64,000 nucleotides of DNA, taken from CALGFI01 sp963786805 (GTDB lineage Bacteria > Actinomycetota > UBA4738 > HRBIN12). Below are positions 17,340 through 26,453 of this stretch, one piece after another. Positions within the stretch are counted from its first letter, which is position 1, and each line of letters starts with the position of its first letter. The translations under genes were made by a program, and so were the position numbers. The notes under the pieces were generated by a model. That model was given only the letters and a program-made list of their open reading frames with translations. It was not told the origin of the DNA and made no database searches. The DNA lies in NCBI GenBank assembly GCA_963786805.1, contig CAWBAK010000001.1:62001-126000 (forward strand). Direction: 5' to 3'.

Positions 17340-19037
17340 GTGATGCTCATAGGCCGCTACCGCGTCGAGCAGGAGCTCGGCCGCGGCGGCATGGCCAAGG
17401 TCTACCGGGGCCAGGACACGGTGCTCGGCCGGACGGTCGCGATCAAGATCCTCGCGCCGCAGTTCGCCGACGACCAGGACTTCGTCCACCGCTTCCGGCG
17501 CGAGGCACAGGCGGCGGCGCGGATCAGCAATCAGAACCTCGTCTCGGTCTTCGACACCGGGTCCGACGACGGCGTGCACTTCATCGTCATGGAGTACGTC
17601 GAGGGACGAACGCTCGCCGACCTGATCGCCGGCGGCGGGCGGATCATGCCCGACCGCGCGATCGAGATCGGGATCGACGTGTGCCACGCGCTCGAGGCCG
17701 CCCACGCGCAGGGCGTGATCCACCGGGACATCAAGCCGGGCAACATCATGCTCGACGAGAACGGGCGCGTGAAGGTGACGGACTTCGGGATCGCTCGCGT
17801 CACGTCCACGGCCGACACGATCGCGCAGACGGCCGCCGTCCTCGGAACCGCGTCGTACCTCTCGCCCGAGCAGGCACAGGGACAGCCGGTCGACGGGCGA
17901 TCCGACCTGTACTCGCTCGGATGCGTCCTGTTCGAGATGGTCACGGGACGAGCGCCCTTCCTCGGCGACTCGCCGGTGGCCGTGGCGTCCAAGCACGTGC
18001 TCGAACAGCCGACGCCGCCGTCCCGGCTCAATCCCGACGTGTCGCCCGACCTCGACGCCGTGATCCTGCGGGCGCTCGCGAAGAACCCGGCGAACCGCTA
18101 CCAGACGGCCGAGGAGTTCCGCGAGGACCTCGAGCGGGTCCGCCGCGGCCAGCCCGTGAACGCCACGCCGCTGCTGCCGGCCGGGACGACGCAGGTGATC
18201 GATCGTCCCGCCTCCCGAACCGCCGTGCTTCCACCGACCGCCCAGTACGAGCCCGAGCCCGAACGCTCGAACTGGTGGGTGCCGGTCCTCGTCACGCTGT
18301 TGATCCTCGGCCTGCTGGCGCTCGTCCTGTTCCTGCTTGCACGGAATCTCCTGAACGACGAGCCACCGGCCGCGAACCTCGTCACCGTGCCGGAGGTCAT
18401 CGGCGAGAGCCGACGCGACGCCGAACAGATCATCACGGACGCAGGGCTGGAGGTCGGGGATGTAACTCCAGTGCCGGCCGTGGACGAGACGCAGGAACCC
18501 GGAACCGTGGTCGACCAGGATCCCGCCGCCGACGAGGAGGTCGAAGAAGGAACGCCGGTGAATCTCACCGTCGTGGAGCAGGCCGATCTCGTCGCGATCC
18601 CACCGTTGGAGGGCTCGACGTTCGAAGAGGCGCAGGCGGCGCTGGTCGAGCTCGGGCTCGAACCCGTGCGCGAGGACCAGGCGAGCGACACGGTCGAAGA
18701 GGGCCTGGTGATCGGGACCGATCCCCCGGCCGGCGACGAGGTCGAACCGGCTTCGGCGGTCACGGTGTTCGTCTCGACGGGTCAGGACGCGGTGGTCGTG
18801 CCCGAGGTCCGGTGCCAGAGCTTCGCGTCCGCGCAGAACGAGCTCGAACGCGCTGGCTTGAACTCCGTCATCTCCAGCGACACCGTGGCGGTCAACCCGC
18901 TGTGTCCGCTCGGCAACAAGGTGGCCGACCAGAGCCCGCGGCCCGGCGAGGAGGTCGAGCCCGGGACGACCGTCACGCTGTTCGGCGGCGCCGAGCCCGC
19001 GCCGACCGGCGCGACCGGACCCACCGGAGACGAGTGA
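17340..19037 (+). CDS. pknB: PASTA-domain Ser/Thr protein kinase PknB
   Basis: A 565-residue transmembrane Hanks-type kinase. Numbered from GTG 17340, it has the glycine loop (ELGRGGMAKV), K36, the HRDIKPGN catalytic loop (D130), DFG (D148) and GTASYLSPEQA. A juxtamembrane region leads to a transmembrane helix at about 312-337, then three PASTA repeats (about 345-410, 411-480, 481-548) that sense muropeptides or lipid II outside the cell. Mycobacterial PknB has four PASTA repeats. pknA is absent from the operon. The start could also be ATG 17343. Confidence 0.96.
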   Translation: MMLIGRYRVEQELGRGGMAKVYRGQDTVLGRTVAIKILAPQFADDQDFVHRFRREAQAAARISNQNLVSVFDTGSDDGVHFIVMEYVEGRTLADLIAGGGRIMPDRAIEIGIDVCHALEAAHAQGVIHRDIKPGNIMLDENGRVKVTDFGIARVTSTADTIAQTAAVLGTASYLSPEQAQGQPVDGRSDLYSLGCVLFEMVTGRAPFLGDSPVAVASKHVLEQPTPPSRLNPDVSPDLDAVILRALAKNPANRYQTAEEFREDLERVRRGQPVNATPLLPAGTTQVIDRPASRTAVLPPTAQYEPEPERSNWWVPVLVTLLILGLLALVLFLLARNLLNDEPPAANLVTVPEVIGESRRDAEQIITDAGLEVGDVTPVPAVDETQEPGTVVDQDPAADEEVEEGTPVNLTVVEQADLVAIPPLEGSTFEEAQAALVELGLEPVREDQASDTVEEGLVIGTDPPAGDEVEPASAVTVFVSTGQDAVVVPEVRCQSFASAQNELERAGLNSVISSDTVAVNPLCPLGNKVADQSPRPGEEVEPGTTVTLFGGAEPAPTGATGPTGDE

Positions 19038-19038
19038 C

Positions 19039-20661
19039 GTGAGCCTGTGGTTCGTCCGTGAGGAGTTCACGGACGAGGAACGCACCCGTCTCTCGCGCCA
19101 CTTCACGAACCTCGAGGGCCCGGTCTTCGCGCTCGTCAACCTCCCCGAGGTCGTGAAGGGAGCGCTCTTCGCGCGCTACTCGCGCACGACCAAGTCGCTC
19201 CGCCGCCTGTTCCTCGACGAGTTCGCCGACCAGCTCGAGGCCGGCGCGGTGCCCGGCATCGAGGGCGTGAAGGTCGACAAGGCGGAGCAACTGTTCGATC
19301 GCGTGTTCTTCGAGTACGGCGACGATTCCGTGGCGCAGCTCGGCGGCGTGCATCTGGCGTGCGAGCAGGCCTCGCAGATCCTCGCGAAGGCGATCGAGTG
19401 GGGACGGCTCGCCGCCTACCTCGAACAATCCACGCGGTACATGCGGTACGACGACAAGCCGGGCGGACGATGGCGACTCACGGTCCCGCCCGAGATCGAT
19501 GGGTCACCCGCCGGCGAGGCCTATCTCGCGTTCGCCGACCGGACCTTCGAGACGTACGGCCGGATGTTCCAGCCGCTGTACGACCTGTTTTCCGAGCGCT
19601 TCCCGAAGGACGAGAGCGATTCGGACTTCCTGTACCGCTCCACGATCACGGCGAAGACGTGCGACACGCTTCGCGTGCTGCTTCCCGCCGGCACGCGGTC
19701 GAACCTCGGCGTGTTCGCGACGGGTCAGAGCTACGAGCAGATGCTGCTGCGGATGCGCGCGCACCCGCTCGCCGAGGTGCGCGAGTACGCGGACCTGATG
19801 CTGATCGAGCTCCGCAAGGTGATCCCGGCGTTCCTCAAGCGCGTCGACCTCGAGGATCGCGGTGTCGCGTGGTCGAACTACCTCCACGATACGCGCGAGG
19901 CCACGGAGGAGATCGTCGCGAAGTACACCGAGGGGATCGACCCCGGCTACCGGGACGCCGTCACACTGACCGACTTCGACCCGCTCGGCGAGGAGAAGAT
20001 CGTGGCCGCGATCCTCTACGCCGCAAGCGATCTGCCGGACGACCGGTTGCAGTCCCTCGCCCACACGATGAGCCAACAGGAGCGCGAGGCCGTGTTCGCG
20101 GCGTACATCGGCGAACGCGGGAACCGGCGTCACAAGCCCGGTCGCGCGTTCGAACGCACGGGCTATCGCTTCGACGTGCTGTGCGACTACGGGGCCTTCC
20201 GAGACCTCCAGCGCCACCGGCCGCTCACGCTCGAGTGGCAGCGGCTCTCGCCCCGGCACGGCTACGACACGCCGGACGTGATCGCCGACGCCGGGATGAC
20301 CGAGGAGTGGACGCGCGTGATGGAGGACTCGGCTGCCACGTGGGGAGTCGTCGCGGACCACGCGGGGCCCGATGTCGCGCAGCTCGCCGTGTCGATGGCG
20401 TACAAGATCCGGTTCGTGATGCAGATGACCGCGCGCGAGGCGATGCATCTCATCGAGCTCCGCTCCTCGCCGCAGGGACACCCGACCTACCGGAAGGTCG
20501 CGCAGCAGATGCACGACCTGATCGACAAGACGGCGGGACACCGGACGATCGCGGCGGCGATGAAGTACGTGGACTACAGCGACGTGGACCTGGAGCGCCT
20601 CGAGGCCGAACGCCGCGCCGACGCGAAGCGCAAGGCCGCCCAGACGACCCCGGCTCCCTAG
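19039..20661 (+). CDS. Double-domain ThyX-like protein of unknown function
   Basis: A 540-residue protein with two ThyX-like halves (about 20-260 and 290-510). ThyX is the flavin-dependent thymidylate synthase, normally 220-250 residues per chain. The first half keeps an EQSTRYMRYDD segment like the ThyX substrate region. The second has R392-H-R394 followed by PLTLEWQRLSPRHGY, so the spacing to the serine differs from canonical RHR-x7-S. FAD binding is plausible, thymidylate synthesis uncertain. GTG 19039 is one base after the pknB stop, so it is probably in the same operon. Confidence 0.78.
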   Translation: MSLWFVREEFTDEERTRLSRHFTNLEGPVFALVNLPEVVKGALFARYSRTTKSLRRLFLDEFADQLEAGAVPGIEGVKVDKAEQLFDRVFFEYGDDSVAQLGGVHLACEQASQILAKAIEWGRLAAYLEQSTRYMRYDDKPGGRWRLTVPPEIDGSPAGEAYLAFADRTFETYGRMFQPLYDLFSERFPKDESDSDFLYRSTITAKTCDTLRVLLPAGTRSNLGVFATGQSYEQMLLRMRAHPLAEVREYADLMLIELRKVIPAFLKRVDLEDRGVAWSNYLHDTREATEEIVAKYTEGIDPGYRDAVTLTDFDPLGEEKIVAAILYAASDLPDDRLQSLAHTMSQQEREAVFAAYIGERGNRRHKPGRAFERTGYRFDVLCDYGAFRDLQRHRPLTLEWQRLSPRHGYDTPDVIADAGMTEEWTRVMEDSAATWGVVADHAGPDVAQLAVSMAYKIRFVMQMTAREAMHLIELRSSPQGHPTYRKVAQQMHDLIDKTAGHRTIAAAMKYVDYSDVDLERLEAERRADAKRKAAQTTPAP

Positions 20662-20680
20662 GCCCTCTCAGGGCTCTTCT
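20662..20680 (+). terminator. Possible weak terminator after the pknB operon
   Basis: GCCCT-CTC-AGGGC (20662-20674) forms a 5-bp hairpin followed by TCTTCT. The stem is short and the T-tract interrupted, so termination would be partial. It lies just after the ThyX-like stop and before the zinc-ribbon ATG. Confidence 0.3.
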
Positions 20681-20693
20681 CTATGCTCCGAGA

Positions 20694-21170
20694 ATGAAGA
20701 AGTGTCCCTACTGCGCCGAGGAGATCCAAGACGAGGCGATCGTCTGTAGGTTCTGCGGCCGCGAGCTCGATGGTGGACCACCGTTCCCCAGGCCGAAGGG
20801 AGTGGTCTTCGCCGCCAGAGGAACCCGGTACCTGGTCGGGATGATGGTCGACACACGCGGCGAGACGAGGCAGTTCGGGATCTGGGACGCGAACGCCCCG
20901 GGACCTCCTGTTGAGCGCTACGCGATGAGCAAGGACGGCAAAGAAGCCGCGCTTCAGCGTTTCCGGGAGCTCGAGCAAGGTTCCGCCATCGCCCAGAACC
21001 AGGACCCGCCCGCTTGTCCTCGCTGTGGATGGGAGATGCGATGGGCGACCGGCTCGGATCGCACCGCGCGGATCCTCACCGGCTTCGCCTTGCTGGGCGC
21101 GCTCGGGGCACTCGCCGCGGGCGGCCGAGGACCTCGGTTCGTCTGCCCGAACTGCAACATGAGTCTGTAA
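20694..21170 (+). CDS. Double zinc-ribbon small protein
   Basis: A 158-residue protein with an N-terminal zinc ribbon (MKKCPYCAEEIQ...CRFCG, residues 4-21) typical of zinc-ribbon_3 proteins, and a second split ribbon formed by CPRCGW (about residue 106) and VCPNCN near the C-terminus. A glycine/alanine-rich hydrophobic stretch between the last two pairs may touch the membrane. It probably binds zinc; partner and function are unknown. ATG 20694 directly precedes the first ribbon. It stands alone between the pknB operon and the converging ligD-like gene. Confidence 0.7.
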   Translation: MKKCPYCAEEIQDEAIVCRFCGRELDGGPPFPRPKGVVFAARGTRYLVGMMVDTRGETRQFGIWDANAPGPPVERYAMSKDGKEAALQRFRELEQGSAIAQNQDPPACPRCGWEMRWATGSDRTARILTGFALLGALGALAAGGRGPRFVCPNCNMSL

Positions 21171-21179
21171 CGACGTGAG

Positions 21180-22550
21180 TCAGCCCTTCCCGGTGGAGCC
21201 TTCCTCCTTCGAGCCCTCCCGGGTCCCCTCCCAGGTCATGCCCTCCCACGGGTCGTAGTCGACCTCAAGGGGCTCCTGCTCCGGACGTTGTTCCTTCGGC
21301 ACCTTCTCGAGGTTGACGCGGATCCGCGTCCAGCTCGTGTGCCGGCCGCGCATCGAGTCGACGAGCACGTCCGATTCACGGAGATGCTGCGTGGCTTCGG
21401 GGTGGCGCTCCTTCCACCGCTCGAGGCCCGCCATCGCTTCGTCCTTCGTCTCTGCACGCGCGATCTCGACCAGTGGCTTGGAGCTCTTGCGCCTGCCAGT
21501 CCCCGTGCTCTTCTTCGATCCCGTGTCTTCGGCGGCGGCCGTGGACGGTTTGCGCCGCTTCGAGGGCTGGACGCGCGGCGGCTCCCCCTCGGCCTTCGGG
21601 AAGTGCGGTGGCCAGGGCGCGTCGCCGATCCCTTCGCGCTCGTCCCGGTCCGCGAGCTCGAGCAGCGGTTCGAGCGGATAGGCGACGTCGTCGATCTCGG
21701 CGCCCGAGTCCCCTCGCTCTCGGAGACGGGCGGGGACGGTCTCGATCGTGAGGTCGGCGGGGTCCACGTTCGCGACCTCGTCCCACTCGATCGGCATCGA
21801 GACGCGGGCGTCGGGGACCGGGCGGATCGAGTAGGCGCTCGCGACGGTGCGGTCCCGCGCGTTCTGGTTGTAGTCGACGAACACGCCCTGGCGCTCCTCC
21901 TTCCACCACGCGCTCGTCGCCTTGTCCGGGATCCGGCGCTCGACCTCACGTGCGAGCGCGAGGGCCGCGCGGCGGACCTCGGTGAACGTCCACTTCGGCT
22001 CGATCCGCACGTTGACGTGGATCCCGCGCTTCCCGCTCGTCTTGGGGAAGCCGCGGAGGCCGTGGTCCTGCAGGACGTCCCGCGTCACGAGCGCGACCTC
22101 GCGCACGTCGTCGAACGACACGCCGGGAACAGGGTCGAGGTCGACGCGGAGCTCATCGGGATGGTCGACATCGCCGCTCCGAACGGGCCACGGGTTGATG
22201 TCCAGACAGCCGAGCGTCGCGTGCCACGCGAGGTGTGCGGCGTCGGCCATCACGGGCATCGTGGCGGTGCGGCCGCTCGGGAAGGTGATCAGCGCGGTCT
22301 GCACCCACTCCGGCGCACCCTTCGGGATCCGCTTCTGATAGAACTCGCCGCCCTCGACCCCGTCGGGATAGCGGTGCAGGACGACCGGCCGGTCCCCGCA
22401 ACCGTGCAGCGAGGCTTCGGCGACCTCCACGTGATACCGGACGACGTCGAGCTTCGTGATCCCGCGCTCGGGGAAGTACGGCTTGTCCGGGTTCGTGACC
22501 TTGATCTCGCGGCCGTCGACCTCGAGAACCTCGGCTTTCGCAGGGCTCAT
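21180..22550 (-). CDS. LigD polymerase-domain (primase-like) DNA repair protein
   Basis: A 456-residue protein whose first 300 residues match the LigD polymerase domain of bacterial non-homologous end joining: TNPDKPYFPERGITKLDVVRYH, DHPDELRVDLDPVPG (catalytic aspartates), KTSGKRGIHVNVRI and VFVDYNQNARDRTVASAYS. This archaeo-eukaryotic primase fold adds nucleotides, often ribonucleotides, at broken ends. There is no ligase or phosphoesterase domain and no ku gene in the window. Instead a basic Ser/Lys-rich linker (about 335-370) leads to a C-terminal region of about 85 residues that I do not recognise. The start is chosen at ATG 22550. Confidence 0.85.
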   Translation of the reverse strand: MSPAKAEVLEVDGREIKVTNPDKPYFPERGITKLDVVRYHVEVAEASLHGCGDRPVVLHRYPDGVEGGEFYQKRIPKGAPEWVQTALITFPSGRTATMPVMADAAHLAWHATLGCLDINPWPVRSGDVDHPDELRVDLDPVPGVSFDDVREVALVTRDVLQDHGLRGFPKTSGKRGIHVNVRIEPKWTFTEVRRAALALAREVERRIPDKATSAWWKEERQGVFVDYNQNARDRTVASAYSIRPVPDARVSMPIEWDEVANVDPADLTIETVPARLRERGDSGAEIDDVAYPLEPLLELADRDEREGIGDAPWPPHFPKAEGEPPRVQPSKRRKPSTAAAEDTGSKKSTGTGRRKSSKPLVEIARAETKDEAMAGLERWKERHPEATQHLRESDVLVDSMRGRHTSWTRIRVNLEKVPKEQRPEQEPLEVDYDPWEGMTWEGTREGSKEEGSTGKG

Positions 22551-22574
22551 GCCGCTAGCTTGCCGCATACCGAA

Positions 22575-22601
22575 GCGCCGGGGCACTCTCGCCCCGGCGC
22601 T
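22575..22601 (-). terminator. 10-bp inverted repeat after the lipoprotein gene
   Basis: AGCGCCGGGG (22575-22584) pairs perfectly with CCCCGGCGCT (22592-22601) across a short loop. It lies 25 bases beyond the stop of the minus-strand lipoprotein gene and just upstream of the ligD-like start. No clear T-tract follows, so it may terminate only partly or stabilise the 3' end. Confidence 0.5.
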
Positions 22602-22625
22602 CCAGGTGATCTGGGGAAGCGATCC

Positions 22626-23897
22626 TCAGCCGGCGAGCGCGGTCACCCGGACGACCGGTTCGTCGGTCGGCACGGGCACGGCCCCGATCTCCAGGCCGCT
22701 CCGCACGTCGAGCACGACGATCCGACCCTCGATCGCCGCGTAGACGCTCGAGCCGTCGGACGAGAAGTCCAATCCGGAAACGACGCCCTCGAGGCGCCAG
22801 GAGTCGATCTCCTCGAACGTCGCCGCGTCGAACGCCGTGACGACCGAGCCCTCCGCGCCCGCGACCGACACGAGCAGGGTCCGGCCGTCGGGGCTGACGT
22901 GGGCCGCGGTGCGCGCGATGTCGCCGTCACCCGAGAGGTCGATCGGCGTGGTCCGCACCTCCAGCGACTCGGTGTGCAGAGCCGCGACGATGCCTCGCCC
23001 CGCGTCGATCACGAACAGGTAGTTGCCGTCGGGGGTGGTCGCCATCGCCTGTTCGGACGAGGGGCGATCCCACATCGACCTCGGAAGTCCGACGCAGTGC
23101 GCCCATCCGTCCCGGAGGCTCAGGACGTGCACGAACGAAACGGCCGCGTCGTTCGCGACCGGCGCGCCGTGCGGCGCGTAGCCGGGGCGAGAGCTCGTGT
23201 AGAGCGTGTAGAGCTGATCCGCGTCGGGCGACAGGAGCTGCGACAGGCGGGTTCCGGGCATCCGCTCGGCCGGTCCCTTGAACGGACCGAAGACGGGCAG
23301 CAGCTTCTCGCGCACGAGGTCGAGCACCGTGACCCGGTATGCGGTCGGCGTCTCCGCCGGCAGGTGCTGGATCAGGAAGAGCTGGTCGTCGTTCGTCGAG
23401 AAGGCCTCCGGCTCGAAGTTGCCACGAAGGTTGAGCGAGATCGTCTCGCGCTCGCCGGTCGGGTCGGCGACGACGATCCGCGTCCGTGCGCGTGGGAACG
23501 GCACCGCCGGGTCCCAGCCCTCGGGCAGCGGCTCCATCATCGCGACGGCCCGACCGCTCTCGGACACGATGCGCGCCTCGAGCTCGCCGGGGACGGTCGT
23601 CGTCGAAAGGATCCGGCCGGTCGATCCCTCGTGCGTCTCGAGCAGGGTGGTGCCGTCCGACGCGGCAGCCGAGAGCACCCAAGAACCGCCGAGGCTCGAG
23701 ACGGCGCCGGATCCGTCGAACAGGACCGATCCAGCTGGGACGCGGACCAGGAGCGGGCCACCGGGCGTCCCGAGCAGGAGCGTCTCCTCGACCGGGGTCC
23801 TGCCGTTCGCATCGGGCGTGCCCGGTGCGACGGAACCCGTGCACGCAGCCGCAAGCAGCGCGAGCACGGTCATGGTCACGAGCAGCCTCACACGCAT
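22626..23897 (-). CDS. Lipoprotein with beta-propeller-like repeats
   Basis: A 423-residue exported lipoprotein. The signal peptide ends in the lipobox LLAAAC, with C19 as the acylated residue. The mature part shows repeating blades of 40-50 residues ending in phrases such as DGNYLFVIDAG, SPDGRTLLVSVAG and SSDGSSVYAAIEG, as in YVTN or WD40-like propellers. It probably binds a ligand or protein outside the membrane. No catalytic residues are evident. It is divergent from the next gene across a 188-base gap. Confidence 0.72.
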   Translation of the reverse strand: MRVRLLVTMTVLALLAAACTGSVAPGTPDANGRTPVEETLLLGTPGGPLLVRVPAGSVLFDGSGAVSSLGGSWVLSAAASDGTTLLETHEGSTGRILSTTTVPGELEARIVSESGRAVAMMEPLPEGWDPAVPFPRARTRIVVADPTGERETISLNLRGNFEPEAFSTNDDQLFLIQHLPAETPTAYRVTVLDLVREKLLPVFGPFKGPAERMPGTRLSQLLSPDADQLYTLYTSSRPGYAPHGAPVANDAAVSFVHVLSLRDGWAHCVGLPRSMWDRPSSEQAMATTPDGNYLFVIDAGRGIVAALHTESLEVRTTPIDLSGDGDIARTAAHVSPDGRTLLVSVAGAEGSVVTAFDAATFEEIDSWRLEGVVSGLDFSSDGSSVYAAIEGRIVVLDVRSGLEIGAVPVPTDEPVVRVTALAG

Positions 23898-24085
23898 CGC
23901 TCAGCCCTCCCGTTCCGAGGTCCGGACGCCACTTCCGCGCCCCTCGCCTGAACTACTGCCCGAACGCCCGGAAGGTTCCACGGAACCAGTCCGGAGCCCG
24001 GGCGGTCTTGCTCGGTGAGAAGCGGGATATCTCGGCGGACCGCCCCCCTGGGCCTGCCGACCGGACCGGAACGAGGGAGGACGCG

Positions 24086-24943
24086 ATGCGCGCACGGCGT
24101 TGGATCGTGGTCGGGTTCGTGCTCGGGGCGTGCCTCGCCCTCCCGCTCGAGGCGGCAGCCGACGGGGGCGCATTCATCGAATTCCGGGGCGGATCCGGCT
24201 CGGGAGCGGGCGGAACGCACTTCCTTCCCGGCGATGTTGCATCCGGCACGGGCTACGTCTTCGTGCCGGAGCGTTGGCAGGACCTGCTGGACCGCGGACC
24301 CTTCTACGTCTACGTGGTCCCGCGTGGATTCATCCGAGAAGGACGCCCGCTCCCGGAGGGCGCCATCCGTGTCGGCACGGCCACGATCGAGCACGATTCC
24401 CGCACCACGTTCCGGATGCTCATGTCGTTCACGGTGCCGGACGTGCCCGGCGACTACTACAACGTCCAGATCTGCAACGACCCGTGCACGATCTCGGGAT
24501 TCCGCGAGCCGCTCACCGGAACCATGTCGATCGTGCAGACGACGCGAGAGGCCCGGCTCCTGAACCAGCAGCAGAAGCTCTGGGGCGAGAACTGGAGCCT
24601 CGAGCGCCAGGTCCGCAAGGCCAACAAGGCGAACGAGGAAATGACCGCAGGGCTCGAGCAGAGCAACCGCTCCAACATCGAGCTCACGGCCGAGGTCGCC
24701 CGTCTCGAGGGCGCGCTCGAGGACGCGACGAACGCCGGACCAGCGACCGGCGCGTCGCAGGTGGACTCCGACCGACCGCTCGTCGAGGCGTGGGCCCTGC
24801 TCGCGATCGTCATCGCCTTGCTCGTCGCGCTCGTGTCGGTCGCGCTCGGCCTGATCTTCAGCCGGCGTCACGCTGCGAGGATCGTCGTGCCCGACACGAT
24901 CGCCGAGCTCGACGAGGAACCATCCGAGCTCGTCCCACGCTGA
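24086..24943 (+). CDS. Exported membrane-anchored coiled-coil protein, function unknown
   Basis: A 285-residue protein with an N-terminal signal peptide (cut after about residue 25, LEAAADGG), an extracellular beta-rich domain (about 26-150) with one likely disulfide pair in ICNDPCTIS, a coiled coil (about 155-215) and a C-terminal transmembrane helix (about 232-254) with a short acidic cytoplasmic tail. I do not recognise the family. The domain resembles small Ig-like sensory or copper-resistance-type folds only in general shape. The start ATG 24086 has GGGAGG just upstream. It precedes the small membrane ORF and his operon on the same strand. Confidence 0.65.
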   Translation: MRARRWIVVGFVLGACLALPLEAAADGGAFIEFRGGSGSGAGGTHFLPGDVASGTGYVFVPERWQDLLDRGPFYVYVVPRGFIREGRPLPEGAIRVGTATIEHDSRTTFRMLMSFTVPDVPGDYYNVQICNDPCTISGFREPLTGTMSIVQTTREARLLNQQQKLWGENWSLERQVRKANKANEEMTAGLEQSNRSNIELTAEVARLEGALEDATNAGPATGASQVDSDRPLVEAWALLAIVIALLVALVSVALGLIFSRRHAARIVVPDTIAELDEEPSELVPR

Positions 24944-25010
24944 CCGGTCACAGCGACCGGCCGAACCGGCGGTTCCCGCCGCGAGGTGTTTCGGGTACCC
25001 TTGCGGCCCC

Positions 25011-25166
25011 ATGGACCGTGAAGGCACGTTCCTGCTGGCCCTGGGCCTGCTGATCGCCGCCGGGGCGTTCGTCTCGGCGAGCGGATGGATCCTGTTCGCC
25101 CGCGACCGGCGTGCGCGCGCGGTCGCCCCCACCCACGAGCATCACGAGGCCATCGAGGAGCACTAG
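25011..25166 (+). CDS. 51-residue single-pass membrane protein at the head of the his operon
   Basis: ATG 25011 to TAG 25166 encodes 51 residues: a short N-terminus (MDREGT), one transmembrane helix (about residues 7-31), a basic stop-transfer region (ARDRRARA) and a His/Glu-rich tail ending HEHHEAIEEH, which could bind metal. Its stop codon directly abuts the hisD GTG start, so the two are probably translationally coupled. The hydrophobic and charge pattern supports a real gene. No function can be assigned. Alternatively it could serve only to couple ribosomes onto hisD. Confidence 0.6.
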   Translation: MDREGTFLLALGLLIAAGAFVSASGWILFARDRRARAVAPTHEHHEAIEEH

Positions 25167-26453
25167 GTGCTCGAGCTCCTCGACCTCCGGGATCGGAGGG
25201 AGCGGCTCGAGCCCCGGCGCCTCGAGATCGACCCTCACGTATCCGACACCGTTCGCGAGATCGTTCAGCGCGTCCGCGACGAGGGCGACGACGTCCTGCT
25301 CGAGCTCACGCTGCGGTTCGACGGCGTCGACCTTCGGGAGCGCGGCCTCGTCGTTCCGCCCGACGAGTTCGCCGACGCGATCGACGGCGTCCCCATCGAG
25401 CTCCGCCGCGCGCTCGACGCGCTGATCCTTCGCGTCACCGACCTGCACCGGCGGCAACTTCCTCTCGAGTGGTCGGACGAGCGCGAGGGCGTCCGGTTCG
25501 GCGAGCGCGTTCGCCCCGTTCGCGCCGCCGGCTGTTACGTGCCCGGCGGGCGCGCCGTGTACCCGAGCTCCGTCGCGATGACCGTCGTTCCCGCGTACGT
25601 GGCCGAGGTCGAGGAGATCGTGGTGTGCACGCCGCCTCGGACCGACGGCTCCGTCCACCCCGCCGTGCTCTACGCGGCGAAGCAGGCCGGCGCCACGCGC
25701 GTCGTGAAGGTCGGCGGCGCCCAGGCGATCGCGGCGATGGCGTTCGGGACGGACTCGGTGCCGGCCGTCGACAAGGTCGTGGGACCGGGGAACGCGTACG
25801 TCACCGAAGCCAAGCGCCAGCTCAGCGGCGTCGTCGGCGTCGACGGGCTCGCCGGGCCGACCGAGCTCGTCCTGGTGGCGAGCGCGGAGGCCGACCCCCG
25901 CTGGGTCGCGGCGGACCTCGTCGCGCAGGCGGAGCACGACCCCGACGCCGCGGCCACGCTCGTCGCCCTCGACGAGGCGACGATCGAGGGGGTCGAGCGG
26001 GCGCTCGAGGCCGAGGTCGCCCGCGCGGCGCGCCGCGAGGTCGTCGAGGCCGCGCTGAAGCACGCGCGCGCGGTCCTGGTCGGCGACCTCGAGCAGGCGG
26101 TCGAGGTGGTGAACGACCTCGCGCCCGAGCATCTGCAACTGATGGTCGAGGACGCCGGTCCGTTCGCGAGCGGGGTCCGGAACGCCGGGGCGATCTTCGT
26201 CGGCGCGTTCACGCCGGTCCCGTTCGGCGACTACGGCGTCGCCTCGAACCACGTCCTTCCCACCGCGGGGACGGCGCGCTTCGCGAGCGGGCTCCGCGCG
26301 GCCGATTTCGTGAAGGTGATGTCGGTCGTCGAGATGGACGACGCCGCGGCGCGAACGCTCGCGCCCGAGGTCTCCGCGATCGCGCGGACCGAGGGGCTCG
26401 TGGGCCACGCGCGGGCGGTCGAGATCCGCGCGCAGGATCGGCGAGAGCCATGA
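25167..26453 (+). CDS. hisD: Histidinol dehydrogenase
   Basis: A 428-residue enzyme that oxidises L-histidinol to L-histidine in two NAD-dependent steps, the end of the pathway. Family motifs include VPGGRAVYPSSVAMTVVPA, GVDGLAGPTELVLVA, AQAEHDPDA and NAGAIFVGAFTPVPFGDY...NHVLPT. The length is standard. GTG 25167 follows the stop of the small membrane ORF directly, and its own stop overlaps the hisC ATG (ATGA). First enzyme gene of hisD-C-B-H-A-F-I-G. Confidence 0.97.
   Translation: MLELLDLRDRRERLEPRRLEIDPHVSDTVREIVQRVRDEGDDVLLELTLRFDGVDLRERGLVVPPDEFADAIDGVPIELRRALDALILRVTDLHRRQLPLEWSDEREGVRFGERVRPVRAAGCYVPGGRAVYPSSVAMTVVPAYVAEVEEIVVCTPPRTDGSVHPAVLYAAKQAGATRVVKVGGAQAIAAMAFGTDSVPAVDKVVGPGNAYVTEAKRQLSGVVGVDGLAGPTELVLVASAEADPRWVAADLVAQAEHDPDAAATLVALDEATIEGVERALEAEVARAARREVVEAALKHARAVLVGDLEQAVEVVNDLAPEHLQLMVEDAGPFASGVRNAGAIFVGAFTPVPFGDYGVASNHVLPTAGTARFASGLRAADFVKVMSVVEMDDAAARTLAPEVSAIARTEGLVGHARAVEIRAQDRREP

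Noticed and set aside
15714..19139. 1141-codon open frame antisense to pbpA and pknB
   Set aside because: It is Arg/Asp/Val-rich without motifs and mirrors the GC-biased codons of well-supported genes; long antisense frames are expected at this GC content.
21288..23951. 887-codon plus-strand frame opposite the ligD-like and lipoprotein genes
   Set aside because: No motif or signal; both minus-strand genes are supported by family features.
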